Source: CATQGW01 sp965242565
GTDB lineage: Bacteria > Chloroflexota > Dehalococcoidia > Bin125
Length of the DNA: 64,000 nucleotides
Direction: 5' to 3'
NCBI GenBank assembly: GCA_965242565.1
Contig: OZ251457.1
Span: 2,604,001 to 2,668,000 of the forward strand
The position numbers and the translations under genes are program-made. The notes beneath the pieces are model-generated. The model saw only the letters and a program-made list of their open reading frames with translations. It was not told where the DNA came from and did no database searches. Below are positions 41,522 to 50,678 of this stretch, piece after piece; the stretch's first letter is position 1; the number at the start of each line of letters is the position of its first letter.

Positions 41522-41774
41522 CGCTCCCCCCGCTCTCCGTGTTCTTTCCGCGTTCGCTGTGTTCGCCGCGCAGATCGCCCACATCGAAGCGCAGCCCAAA
41601 CGCCGGCTCCGTCTCGCCCAAATCGGGCAACTCCGACTCCGAGCGCCGCATCTCGCTCCGCAGCGCCGCCGCCACCACCGTCGCCGTCCGCTCCAACTGC
41701 GCGTAGCGCGGCGACAGCCCCAGCGCCTCCGCCGCCTGCCGCAGCCCCTCTCGCAGCCTGTCCGCCTCGGCCAT
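41514..41774 (-). CDS. Small GatC/AtzG-like partner of the amidase
   Basis: An 86-residue helical protein (MAEADRLREGLRQAAEALG...) with a C-terminal EPAFGLRF segment. Small proteins with two helices and a Pro/Phe-rich tail, such as AtzG and GatC, stabilise amidase-signature enzymes. The eight-base overlap with the amidase gene supports partnership. The start is placed at 41774 because GAGAGGAG lies just upstream; a longer form from 41801 is possible. The homology itself is inferred. Confidence 0.65.
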   Translation of the reverse strand: MAEADRLREGLRQAAEALGLSPRYAQLERTATVVAAALRSEMRRSESELPDLGETEPAFGLRFDVGDLRGEHSERGKNTESGGSDD

Positions 41775-41904
41775 CGCCCTGCTCCTCTCCCGCGCGCTCA
41801 ATTCTGCCCGATTCTAGGGAGTTCCCGCCGCCGCCGCCGAACCCTCCGGCGCGCGGGCTATCCTGCCCGCACACGCCGCAACCCAGCCCACGAAAGGCGA
41901 CACC

Positions 41905-42693
41905 ATGGCCGACGAAGTCCTCTTTGACGTCAACGAGCGGGTGGCCACCATCACCCTCAACCGCCCCGACAAAATGAACACGATCAACGCTGCGCTCGGC
42001 TCGCAGCTGATCGATGCGCTCGTCGAAGTCCGCAACAACGACGAAATCCGCAGCGCCGTCATCACCGGCGCCGGCGACCGCGCCTTCTGCGCCGGCGCCG
42101 ACCTCACCCAGGGCGACGGCCCCGCCGCCTCCGCTGGCCCCGCCGGACACTTCGAGGCCTCCCCCCGCGACCGCTTTGACGAGTTCGACGCCAAAAAACC
42201 CCTGATCGCCGCCATCAACGGGCACGCCCTCGGCGGCGGCTTCGAAATCGCCCTCATCTGCGACCTCCGCATCGGCGCCCAAAACGAGCGAGCGCGCCTC
42301 GGCCTGCCCGAAATCACCCTCGGCTTCTTCCCCCTCGCCGGCGGCCCCATGCGCCTCCCGCGCGCCATCCCCCAGGCCTACGCCAACGAAATGCTCTTCC
42401 TCGGGCGCCGCCTCGACATGCAGACCGCCCTCCAGTGGGGCCTCATCTCCCGCCTCGTCCCGCCCGACGAACTGCTCCCCACCGCCCAGGAAATGGCCGC
42501 CCAAATCGCCGGCTACGCCCCCATCGCCGTCCGCGCCCTCAAAGAACTCACCTACGCCCAGACCGATATGACGCTCGACCAGGCCAACCGCTTCGGCGCA
42601 TCGCTCCGCTGGATCGTCGGCCAAACTGCCGACTCCAAAGAAGGCCCGCGCGCCTTCGCCGAAGGCCGCCAGCCCGAATTCAAAGGCGAGTAG
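41905..42693 (+). CDS. Enoyl-CoA hydratase/isomerase family
   Basis: A 262-residue crotonase-fold enzyme. The oxyanion-hole regions are FCAGADLTQGD and NGHALGGGFEIALICDLRIG, and a catalytic Glu sits in LPEITLGFFPLAGG. AAAGGCGA precedes the ATG. It is followed after five bases by a CoA-transferase gene and then by another hydratase gene. The set resembles carnitine-type or aryl-CoA pathways, in which a CoA-transferase loads the substrate, but no substrate can be named. Confidence 0.92.
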   Translation: MADEVLFDVNERVATITLNRPDKMNTINAALGSQLIDALVEVRNNDEIRSAVITGAGDRAFCAGADLTQGDGPAASAGPAGHFEASPRDRFDEFDAKKPLIAAINGHALGGGFEIALICDLRIGAQNERARLGLPEITLGFFPLAGGPMRLPRAIPQAYANEMLFLGRRLDMQTALQWGLISRLVPPDELLPTAQEMAAQIAGYAPIAVRALKELTYAQTDMTLDQANRFGASLRWIVGQTADSKEGPRAFAEGRQPEFKGE

Positions 42694-42698
42694 CCGCC

Positions 42699-43889
42699 AT
42701 GCCCGCCCCACTCCCCCTCGACGGCCTCTCCGTCCTCGACCTCACCCGCGCGCGCGCCGGGCCCACCGCCACCCGCCAACTTGGCGACTGGGGCGCCGAC
42801 ATCCTCAAAATCGAAGCGCCCGCACCGCCCGGCGCGCCTGAAGGCGTCACCGGCGCTCGCGAAAGCAGCGACTTCCTCAACCTCCACCGCAACAAACGCT
42901 CCCTCACCCTCAACCTCAAAGAGCCAGAAGCGCGTAACATCTTCCTGCGCCTCGCCGAAACCGCCGACGTCATCGTCGAAAACTACCGACCCGACGTCAA
43001 GCGCCGGCTCGGTATCGACTACGAAGACGTCCGCGCCCTTAACCCCCGCATCATCTACGGCAGCATCTCCGGCTTCGGCCAGACCGGCCCCTACGCCGAC
43101 CGCCCCGGCGTCGACCAAATCGCCCAGGGACTCGGCGGCATCATGTCCGTCACCGGCCTACCCGGACAGGGCCCCGTCCGCGTCGGCATCCCCATCGCTG
43201 ACCTCTGCGCCGGCAACTTCCTCGCCCAGGCCATCCTCCTCGCCCTGCTCGAGCGCCAGCGCTCCGGCCTGGGCCAATGGGTCCACACCTCCCTGCTCGA
43301 AGCCCAGCTCGCCATGCTCGACCTCCAGGCCACCCGCTGGCTGATCGACAACGAAATACCGCCCCAGGCCGGCAACGACCATCCCACCCTGATGCCCACC
43401 GGCGTTTACGAAACAGCCGACGGACACATCAACATCGCCGCTTCCGGCGGCGTCATGTTCGAGCGGCTCTGCAACGCCATCGGCGCGCCCCAACTGCTGG
43501 AACACCCCGACTACAACACATCGGAGCGGCGCTCCCGCAACCGCGCCGCCCTCAACCACGCCATCGCCGAACGCACCCGCACCAACACAAGCGCAGAATG
43601 GATCCGCATCCTCAACGATGCCGGCGTTCCCTGCGGACCGATCTACAACATCGAGCAAACCTTCGCCGACGAACAGGTGCAACACCTCGCCATCGACCGC
43701 CCCGCACCCCACCGCGAACGCGACGAAATCCGCCTCGTCGGACAACCCATCCATCTCGAACGCACCCCCCAGCCGGAGCGCATCCGCCTGCCAACACCCC
43801 AACTCGGCGAGCATACCGACGACGTGCTCGCCCAACTCGGCTACGATCGCGACGCCGTCGCCGACCTGCGCGACCGCGGCGTCGTCTGA
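42699..43889 (+). CDS. Class III CoA-transferase (CaiB/BaiF family)
   Basis: A 396-residue transferase that moves CoA between acids through an aspartyl-CoA intermediate. The catalytic Asp is expected in PIADLCAGN (about residue 168), followed by the typical RQRSGLGQWVHTSLLEAQ. The N-terminus GLSVLDLTRARAGP fits the family, as does ADILKIEAP. Length is normal. It sits between two enoyl-CoA hydratase genes, with 5- and 26-base gaps, in an operon. Confidence 0.93.
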   Translation: MPAPLPLDGLSVLDLTRARAGPTATRQLGDWGADILKIEAPAPPGAPEGVTGARESSDFLNLHRNKRSLTLNLKEPEARNIFLRLAETADVIVENYRPDVKRRLGIDYEDVRALNPRIIYGSISGFGQTGPYADRPGVDQIAQGLGGIMSVTGLPGQGPVRVGIPIADLCAGNFLAQAILLALLERQRSGLGQWVHTSLLEAQLAMLDLQATRWLIDNEIPPQAGNDHPTLMPTGVYETADGHINIAASGGVMFERLCNAIGAPQLLEHPDYNTSERRSRNRAALNHAIAERTRTNTSAEWIRILNDAGVPCGPIYNIEQTFADEQVQHLAIDRPAPHRERDEIRLVGQPIHLERTPQPERIRLPTPQLGEHTDDVLAQLGYDRDAVADLRDRGVV

Positions 43890-43915
43890 CGACCCCCTCA
43901 CACAAGGAGCACATC

Positions 43916-44719
43916 ATGAAACAGATCGAACTCCAAACCGAAAAAATGCTCGCCTGGAGCGACGACGGCATCGGCTGGATGGTCTTCAATAACCCCGAAC
44001 GCCTCAACGCGATGGGCGTCGAGATGAACGCCGCCATCCCCCAAATCCTCCACGCCTTCCGCGACGACCCCGACGTGCGCGTCGTCGTGATGAAAGGCGC
44101 CGGCGAGCGCGCCTTCGTCTCCGGCGCCGATATCTCCGAATTCGAAGCCCAACGCTCCGACCCCGAAACCATCAAAAAGTACGACGCAATCGGCGCCGCC
44201 GCCGGACGCGCCTACGGCGAACTCGACAAACCCCTGATCGCCATGATCCGCGGCTACTGCATGGGCGGCGGGCTGCTCACCGCCCTCCGCGCCGACCTCC
44301 GCATCGCCTCCGACGACTCCCAATTCGGCGTCCCCGCCGCCCGCCTCGGACTCGGCTACGGCTACGGCGGCGTCAAAACCCTCACCGACCTCGTCGGCCG
44401 CGCCGCCGCCCAGGAAATCCTGATCACCGGCAAACGCTTCCCCGCCGCAGACGCCGCGCGCTGGGGCCTCGTCAACCGCCTCACCACCGTCGACAACCTC
44501 GAGCAAACCGTCCTCGACCTCGCCGCCGCCATCGCCGCCAACGCCCCGCTCACCATCCGCGCCATCCGCTACGCCATCGACCAACTCGCCAAAGACCCCG
44601 ACCAGCGCAACCTCGCCCAACTCGAAGACATGATCGCCGCCTGCTTCAACAGCCGCGACTACAAAGAAGGCCGCACCGCCTTCATGCAAAAGCGCCCCCC
44701 CCAGTTCCAAGGCCGCTAG
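43916..44719 (+). CDS. Enoyl-CoA hydratase/isomerase family
   Basis: A 267-residue crotonase-fold enzyme. The motifs FVSGADISEFEAQ and GYCMGGGLLTALRADLRIA form the oxyanion hole. The usual first catalytic Glu region reads VPAARLGLGYGYGG, with no Glu in that place, so the reaction may be isomerase- or lyase-like rather than hydration. AAGGAG lies before the ATG. It is the last gene of the CoA-transferase operon; a small inverted repeat follows. Confidence 0.9.
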   Translation: MKQIELQTEKMLAWSDDGIGWMVFNNPERLNAMGVEMNAAIPQILHAFRDDPDVRVVVMKGAGERAFVSGADISEFEAQRSDPETIKKYDAIGAAAGRAYGELDKPLIAMIRGYCMGGGLLTALRADLRIASDDSQFGVPAARLGLGYGYGGVKTLTDLVGRAAAQEILITGKRFPAADAARWGLVNRLTTVDNLEQTVLDLAAAIAANAPLTIRAIRYAIDQLAKDPDQRNLAQLEDMIAACFNSRDYKEGRTAFMQKRPPQFQGR

Positions 44720-44722
44720 CAC

Positions 44723-44744
44723 GCCTAGCGCATCTGTGCTAGGC
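44723..44744. promoter_or_regulatory. Inverted repeat ahead of the MORC operon
   Basis: GCCTAGC-GCATCTGT-GCTAGGC, perfect seven-base arms, starts three bases after the hydratase stop and ends 24 bases before the ATG of the PAPS-reductase-like gene. It could terminate the upstream operon or be an operator for the downstream one. No T-run follows, which slightly favours an operator. Confidence 0.4.
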
Positions 44745-44768
44745 TGTCATCACGAGATGAGAGGCCGC

Positions 44769-45647
44769 ATGACGACTGCTCCAGCCGCCGAACCGCAGGT
44801 TGCTTTCCGGGCCCTCAGCCTCGGCGCGGGAGTCCAGAGCACCGTGCTCGCACTCCTCCTGTCGCGCAATGACCGACGACTCCGCAAGCTTGGCTATCCG
44901 ACGCCCGATGTGGCAATCTTCGCCGACACCGGCTGGGAGCCGGATTACGTTTACCGTCACCTCGACTGGCTGGAGGACGAGCTCTCCTACCCATTGGTCC
45001 AGGTGTCGGCTGGCGATCTGCGCAAGAATCTGCGACGCGCACGCACGCCTACCGGGCATCGCTTCGTCGATGTCCCGCTCTTCACTGTCAACCCCGACGG
45101 CAAGAAGGGGATGCTGCGCCGCCAATGCACCAATCACTACAAGGTGACGCCGATCACGCGGCGCGTCCGCGAGCTTGCCGGCGGCAAGCGGGGGCGTCCG
45201 TTTCCCAAGGACAGGCGCGTCGAGATGTGGCTCGGCATCTCCACCGACGAGGTGCTGCGCATGAAGCCCAGCCGCGAGCAGTGGATCGACCACCGCTGGC
45301 CGCTGATCGACCTCGACATGTCGCGCCAGGACTGCCTCGACTGGTTTGAGGACAAATATCCCGAGCGCTACCTGCCCCGCTCGGCCTGCGTGATCTGCCC
45401 CTACCGCTCCGACGCCCACTGGATGGAGCTCAAAGAAGCGGAGCCGGAGAGCTTCGCCGAAGCCGTCGAGTTTGACCGCCGGCTCCGCAAGAGCACGAAG
45501 ACACCGATCCGCCGGCTGATCGACGGGCGCCCCTACCTCCACGCAGGCCGGCGCCCGCTTGACACGATCATCGCCAAGCGAGTTGCGAACGGCGAGCGCG
45601 AGTCCGACCAGTTCGACGCCGAGTGTGAGGGGATGTGCGGTGTCTGA
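44769..45647 (+). CDS. PAPS-reductase-like PP-loop enzyme
   Basis: A 292-residue adenine-nucleotide alpha-hydrolase of the phosphoadenosine-phosphosulfate reductase superfamily. The PP-loop is SLGAGVQS (residues 17-24), followed by FADTGWE. Cys residues lie in RRQC, SACVICPYRSD and the very C-terminal CEGMCGV, a pattern that could hold an Fe-S cluster, as in DndC. Relatives occur in phages and DNA sulfur-modification systems. It heads an operon with a helicase, a MORC-like ATPase and a PLD nuclease, overlapping the helicase gene by eight bases. A role in modifying DNA or a nucleotide is inferred. Confidence 0.85.
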   Translation: MTTAPAAEPQVAFRALSLGAGVQSTVLALLLSRNDRRLRKLGYPTPDVAIFADTGWEPDYVYRHLDWLEDELSYPLVQVSAGDLRKNLRRARTPTGHRFVDVPLFTVNPDGKKGMLRRQCTNHYKVTPITRRVRELAGGKRGRPFPKDRRVEMWLGISTDEVLRMKPSREQWIDHRWPLIDLDMSRQDCLDWFEDKYPERYLPRSACVICPYRSDAHWMELKEAEPESFAEAVEFDRRLRKSTKTPIRRLIDGRPYLHAGRRPLDTIIAKRVANGERESDQFDAECEGMCGV

Positions 45648-46899
45648 CGCAACCGGGACGATCGCTCCTGAATACGGCCTCTATCCCTACCAGCGGCAGG
45701 TGCTGCACGACGCGCTGGAGGTTCTGCTCCCGGAGCGTCCGGGCGGTGGCGGTGGACGAGCCGTCGCGCACCTACCCACTGGAGCCGGGAAGACGCGCAT
45801 CGCCTGTCACGTTGCCGCCGCCATTCTCAACCAGCGTTCTGCTGAGGGGAAAATCGTGGTCTGGCTCGCATCATCCGAGGAGTTGTGCGATCAAGCCGCC
45901 AGCTCGCTCGTCAGCGCATGGCGTCACGTCGGCAATCGTGAAGTCTCAATGCACCGCTTCTGGGGATCGGCATCGGGCGGCTTGGGCAACCTCTCGGAGG
46001 GCTTTCTTGTCGCAGGACTCTCCAAGCTGTGGGCCGCAGCGTCGCGGCAACCCGGTTTCCTCGCGCCGGTCGCCAACGATGCCGCCGGCGTGATCTTCGA
46101 CGAAGCCCATCAGGCGATCGCTCCGACGTACTCGTTCGTGACCGAGCAGTTGGCAGCTTATGGGGCGCCCCTGCTCGGCCTTACGGCGACACCGGGCCGC
46201 GGATCCACGATCAGCGACGAGGACCGCGAACTCGCCGAGCTGTTCGACGACAACAAGATCAGCATCAATCCGCGCGGGCACGGCAGCGCGGTGAAGTACC
46301 TGATCAGCAACCAGTACCTGGCGGACCCGGAATTCATCCCGGTGCATGTCAACGTCGACACACGGCTCAGCGAACCGCGCAGCGGCGACGACTACAACGC
46401 TGCTGATCTTCGCGCCCTCGGCCGTGACGATCAGTGGCGAGACTTGGTCGTTGCGCAGACGACAGAGGCGCTTCAACGTCACAACAGGGTCATCGTCTTC
46501 TGCCCATCGGTCCCGTGCGCCATCGCTGCGACACACGCACTCTCAACCTCAGGGCTTCGCGCGAACACCATCGTCGCCGACACGCCGGAAGAAGAACGCC
46601 ACGCCGTCATCTCCGCCTTTCGCGATCCGTCTGGTCCGGCAATGGCGCTCCTGAACTTCGGCGTCCTCACCGCAGGGTTCGACGCGCCGAACACAAGCTG
46701 CGTCATTGTTGCGCGCCCTACGCGGTCACTGGTCCTCTATTCCCAAATGGTCGGGCGGGCGATGCGGGGCATTCGCTCCGGCGGCAACCGCCGATGCACT
46801 ATCTACACCGTCGTCGACACGAAACAACGCGGTTTCGCATCGGTGATCGATGCATTCACGCACTGGGAGGAAATATGGCGGACGCCACAGAACAACTGA
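45640..46899 (+). CDS. Superfamily 2 DEAH helicase/ATPase
   Basis: A 419-residue SF2 helicase core of the type I/III-restriction type. The Q-like YPYQRQVL and Walker A LPTGAGKT (residues 45-52), DEAH (154-157), GLTATPGR and, in the second RecA domain, GVLTAGFDAPN and SQMVGRAMRG are all present. No nuclease or methylase domain is attached. The start is GTG 45640, with GAGGGG upstream, overlapping the PAPS-like gene by eight bases. Its 3' end overlaps the MORC gene by 25 bases. It probably moves on DNA. Confidence 0.92.
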   Translation: MSDATGTIAPEYGLYPYQRQVLHDALEVLLPERPGGGGGRAVAHLPTGAGKTRIACHVAAAILNQRSAEGKIVVWLASSEELCDQAASSLVSAWRHVGNREVSMHRFWGSASGGLGNLSEGFLVAGLSKLWAAASRQPGFLAPVANDAAGVIFDEAHQAIAPTYSFVTEQLAAYGAPLLGLTATPGRGSTISDEDRELAELFDDNKISINPRGHGSAVKYLISNQYLADPEFIPVHVNVDTRLSEPRSGDDYNAADLRALGRDDQWRDLVVAQTTEALQRHNRVIVFCPSVPCAIAATHALSTSGLRANTIVADTPEEERHAVISAFRDPSGPAMALLNFGVLTAGFDAPNTSCVIVARPTRSLVLYSQMVGRAMRGIRSGGNRRCTIYTVVDTKQRGFASVIDAFTHWEEIWRTPQNN

Positions 46900-48707
46900 A
46901 CTTCGACCAGACGCTGTTTCACCCCGATGCGGCAATGCGCGCGATGCGCGACAGCCGCTACCGGCACGCGGCGAATGCCATCGCGGAGTTGATCGACAAC
47001 TCGATCGATGCCCGAGCCAGCCGGGTTGAGCTGATCCTGCTCGAAGAGCAGAAACAGGCGAAGGTCAATCGGGTCTGGCGAGTAGGCCGACTCGCAGTGG
47101 TTGATGACGGCCACGGCATGGATCCGCAAACGCTCGTCGAAGCGCTCAGCTTTGGCGGCAGGACTGAGAGTCCTGACCGCCAACGGATCGGAAAGTACGG
47201 GGTCGGATTGCCGACGGCGTCGGCGTCGCAGTGCAAGCGAGTTGACGTATGGACCTGGCAAACCTCGATCGAGGACATGTGGCATTGCTTCCTCGACGTC
47301 GGCGCGGTCGAATCCGGTGATGTGGATACACTCCCGCCAGCCGACCGCGTGCCCCTGCCGTCGGAACTGCGTCGGCACATCACATCTAACGGCCTGAACA
47401 CCGAACACGGCACCGTCGTCGTCTGGAGAGACATCGATCGCATCACGGCGCAGGCCGAAACGATCTTCGATCGTGTCGAGCGCGATCTTGGCCGCATCCA
47501 CCGGCATTTCCTGATCGACCGCAGGCTGTCGATCCGGCTGGCCGCAATCCGCCACGGGGGAGTTCGCACACAACGCAACTTGCGCCCCAACGATCCGCTC
47601 TTCCTCACGGCGAATAGCGCCACCGCGAAACCGTGGGACACCGAGCCGATGTTCGCACCGTATGGCGAGCCAAAGTACTTCACGATCGACGTGGATGGCG
47701 TCGAGGAGACCGTCGAAGTACGTTACTCGATGGTGAAACAGGCTGCGCTCGGCAACCAGCGGGACAATCCGGGAAACCTGCCGCATGGTGCGGATGCCAT
47801 GCGAAACGCCGGGGTGTCCATCGTCAGGGAAGGTCGCGAGCTTCTACTGGAGCCATCGTTCGTCGGTGCCGGTGCCCGTCGTGACGAGCCGCAACATCGC
47901 TGGTGGGGCTGTGAAGTGCGGTTCGGCTCGGGGTGCGACGACTTGTTCGGAGTCGATCATAACAAGCAGATGGCTACTGCGTTCTCCGGTGTAGCGCAAG
48001 AGCTGGCTGGTAGTCCGCGCCGAGATGATCAGCTGCGAATTCAACTCGGAGCAGACCCTCAGATCTACGACATTGTCGAGGATGTGCGGGCAACGACGCG
48101 GAACATGCGAGCGGAGATTGAGGTAATGTTCCGCAAGCGGCGGGAAGCGCTGCGACAAGACGGACCGACAACGCCTGAGAAAGAGGCGGAACAACGAGCG
48201 ACTCAAGCCGTCGAAGACGAAGTGCAGACAGCCGGTCCGCAAACCGAAACCGATCGCGCTCGCGAGCAGATGAGCGACGAAGAACGCACAGCCGAACTCA
48301 CTCTCGAGTTCGAGCAGAAAGGCGTTGAGGAACCGGAGCGCAGTGCGCAGGAGGTTGTGCGCGAAGGAGCGCGATTCCGCATCGAGTCGGACGAGCTGAG
48401 CGGCTCCCAGATGTTCAGCGTGCGCTCTCGGGGCGGCGTGTTGATCGTCACGCTCAACGTGAAGCACGGGCTGCACGAATTCGTCAAGTTCTTGGAGAGT
48501 CGCGAAGACGACGATCTGGCCCACCACGGGGCAGTCGCGATCCTCACGCTCTTCCTCGCTTGGGCCCGCATGGAGGACCAAATCGAGCGGGAAGATGAAC
48601 GCATCGAGGTTCAGGACATCGCGATGCGGTGGGGCCGGCAGGCGCGCGATGTGCTCAAGCAGCTCGTGACCGAGGCTGACGACGGCAACGATGATGACGA
48701 AGGCTGA
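46875..48707 (+). CDS. MORC/Hsp90-like GHKL ATPase
   Basis: A 610-residue GHKL ATPase. The N box is AELIDNSIDA (Glu38, Asn42), the G1 box is DDGHGM (78-82), and the G2 region is FGGRTESPDRQRIGKYGVGLPTAS. The order and the R-x-P/IGxYGxG pattern resemble prokaryotic MORC and MutL-like proteins, which close around DNA on binding ATP. The C-terminal part has a charged coiled-coil region (about 400-530). GGGAGG precedes the ATG. It overlaps the helicase gene by 25 bases and the PLD gene by 17. Confidence 0.88.
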   Translation: MADATEQLNFDQTLFHPDAAMRAMRDSRYRHAANAIAELIDNSIDARASRVELILLEEQKQAKVNRVWRVGRLAVVDDGHGMDPQTLVEALSFGGRTESPDRQRIGKYGVGLPTASASQCKRVDVWTWQTSIEDMWHCFLDVGAVESGDVDTLPPADRVPLPSELRRHITSNGLNTEHGTVVVWRDIDRITAQAETIFDRVERDLGRIHRHFLIDRRLSIRLAAIRHGGVRTQRNLRPNDPLFLTANSATAKPWDTEPMFAPYGEPKYFTIDVDGVEETVEVRYSMVKQAALGNQRDNPGNLPHGADAMRNAGVSIVREGRELLLEPSFVGAGARRDEPQHRWWGCEVRFGSGCDDLFGVDHNKQMATAFSGVAQELAGSPRRDDQLRIQLGADPQIYDIVEDVRATTRNMRAEIEVMFRKRREALRQDGPTTPEKEAEQRATQAVEDEVQTAGPQTETDRAREQMSDEERTAELTLEFEQKGVEEPERSAQEVVREGARFRIESDELSGSQMFSVRSRGGVLIVTLNVKHGLHEFVKFLESREDDDLAHHGAVAILTLFLAWARMEDQIEREDERIEVQDIAMRWGRQARDVLKQLVTEADDGNDDDEG

Positions 48708-49521
48708 CGACTTGGCGGGGTTGGCGGCGACCGCCGAGGACATCGTGATCGTCGCGCCGTACATCAAGCAGTCCGCGCTACAGCACATACTGTCAGGCTG
48801 CGCACACACTGCCAGCATCATCTGTGTCACCCGCTGGACGGTGCCGGATGTGCTCAGCAGTGCGTCGGACATCGAGGCCCGACAGATCGTCCTCGATCGA
48901 CAGGGCGAATTTCGTTTGCATGCTCGGCTCCATGCAAAGTACTTCCGCTTCGCGGACCATGTACTGGTCGGTTCGGCGAATGTCACGGCCAGCGCGCTGG
49001 GGTTGTCCGATACTCCCAACGTCGAGATCCTGTGCGAGCCTTCCGCTTCGTTCGATGCCGCCGCCTTTGAGCGCGAAATCATCCGCGATTCTCACATCGT
49101 CGGAGACGCCGAGGCGCGAATCTGGGAGGCTTTGGTCCGACTCCTACCTCCGACGATCACGCCGCTGGTCGGCCGTGATTCGAACCTTGAGGCATGGCTG
49201 CCTGTGACGCGCGAACCCGCGCACGTATGGCGTACCTATCAAGGCCGTCAGCGCGAGATTCCGTCCACTGATGAACGGCGGCTGGCGGCGATCGACCTGG
49301 CTGAGTTGAGACTCCCCGACGGCCTCGACCGCCCGCAATTCGATGCGCTGCTGGCAGGCAGACTCCTGAGCTCGTCTCGCGTGGACGATGTCCGGCGCGT
49401 CGCGGATCTCGAAGAAGTGGCGGCGTGGGATGAGCTCGGCCGGCGCTGGGCAGTGACGCGGCGCGACGCCCTCCGCGCTCGGTCAACAGTCGAAAACTGG
49501 CTGGCCGAATTCCTGGAGTGA
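48691..49521 (+). CDS. PLD-family nuclease with one HKD motif
   Basis: A 276-residue protein. The phospholipase-D-type motif is HAKYFRFADHVLVGSANVT (His81, Lys83, Asp89, then GSAN 94-97). With one motif it should act as a dimer, like other bacterial PLD nucleases. N-terminal segment VIVAPYIKQ fits the fold. The C-terminal ~130 residues are helical and unassigned. It is the last gene of the MORC operon and is translationally coupled by a 17-base overlap. Nuclease activity is inferred. Confidence 0.85.
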   Translation: MMTKADDLAGLAATAEDIVIVAPYIKQSALQHILSGCAHTASIICVTRWTVPDVLSSASDIEARQIVLDRQGEFRLHARLHAKYFRFADHVLVGSANVTASALGLSDTPNVEILCEPSASFDAAAFEREIIRDSHIVGDAEARIWEALVRLLPPTITPLVGRDSNLEAWLPVTREPAHVWRTYQGRQREIPSTDERRLAAIDLAELRLPDGLDRPQFDALLAGRLLSSSRVDDVRRVADLEEVAAWDELGRRWAVTRRDALRARSTVENWLAEFLE

Positions 49522-49580
49522 ACCCTCTCCCCCCAGCCCCACACCCCCTACCATAGCCCCACACAACGAAGGAGGCCCCC

Positions 49581-50678
49581 ATGCCCGTCGAATTCATCGG
49601 CATGATCGGCGTCAAGCCGTCCGAAGACAACGCAGCCGTCCACATCATCGGCGGCGGCATCTCCACCGACTACCTCTGCGACTTCACCCGCGCACACGAA
49701 GACGCCGGCTTCGACCAGGTGCTCGTCGGCTACACCTCCGCCGCCGCCGACGGACTCCACGTCGCCCAGGCCGCCGCCGCCTGCACCCAACGCATCAAAT
49801 TCCTCATCGCCCACCGCCCCGGCTTCGTCCAGCCCACCCTTGCCGCCCGCAAATTCGCCACCCTCGACCACTTCACCGGCGGGCGCGTCTCCGTCCACAT
49901 CATCTCCGGCGGACACGACATCGAGCAGCGCCGCGACGGCGACTGGGCCGACCACGACGCCCGCTACCGCCGCACCGACGAATACCTCAGCGTGCTGCGC
50001 CGCACCCTCAACGACCGCCAGGCCTTCGACTTCCGCGGCGAGTTCTACCAGGTCGAGGGCGCCAATGCCGACGTCTGGCCCACCCAGCCCGACGGCATCC
50101 CCATCTACTTCGGCGGCGCCTCCGACATCGCCTTCGAAACCGGCGTCAAACACTGCGACGTCTACATGATGTGGGGCGAACCCCGCGCCTCCATCGCCCG
50201 GACCATCGCCCGCGTCCGCGAAATGGCCGCCCGCCACGACCGCAGCCCGCGCCTCTCCGTCTCCTTCCGCCCGATCATCGCCGCCACCGAAGACGCCGCC
50301 TGGGAAAAGGCCGAGCGCTACCTCGCCAAAGTCTCCAAACTCTCCAAACAGCCGCTCGACTTCCGCCCCCAGTCGCGCGGCTCCCAGCGCCTGCTCGAAT
50401 ACGCCGCCCAGGGCGACATCCACGACGAACGCCTCTGGATGCCCATCGCCGCCGCCACCGGCGCCGCCGGCAACACCTCCGCCCTCGTCGGCACCCCCGA
50501 CCAGGTCGCCGAAGCCCTGCTCGCCTACTACGACCTCGGCGTCACCACCATCCTCATCCGCGGCTTCGAACCCCTGCCCGACGCGCGCGAATACGGGCGC
50601 GAACTGATCCCCGCCGTCAAAGCCGAAGTCGCCAAACGCGACGCCACGGCCGCCCGCCAGCCGGCCGCCGTCCGATGA
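49581..50678 (+). CDS. LLM-class flavin monooxygenase (SsuD-like)
   Basis: A 365-residue bacterial luciferase-like monooxygenase that uses reduced FMN. Family segments are EDAGFDQVLVGYTS, FLIAHRPGFVQPTLAARKFATLD, GGRVSVHIISGG and PIYFGGASD. These match the alkanesulfonate monooxygenase group, which releases sulfite from sulfonates, but related enzymes attack other substrates. AAGGAGG precedes the ATG. The next gene overlaps it by four bases. Strong C-ending codons contrast with the preceding MORC operon. Confidence 0.93.
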   Translation: MPVEFIGMIGVKPSEDNAAVHIIGGGISTDYLCDFTRAHEDAGFDQVLVGYTSAAADGLHVAQAAAACTQRIKFLIAHRPGFVQPTLAARKFATLDHFTGGRVSVHIISGGHDIEQRRDGDWADHDARYRRTDEYLSVLRRTLNDRQAFDFRGEFYQVEGANADVWPTQPDGIPIYFGGASDIAFETGVKHCDVYMMWGEPRASIARTIARVREMAARHDRSPRLSVSFRPIIAATEDAAWEKAERYLAKVSKLSKQPLDFRPQSRGSQRLLEYAAQGDIHDERLWMPIAAATGAAGNTSALVGTPDQVAEALLAYYDLGVTTILIRGFEPLPDAREYGRELIPAVKAEVAKRDATAARQPAAVR

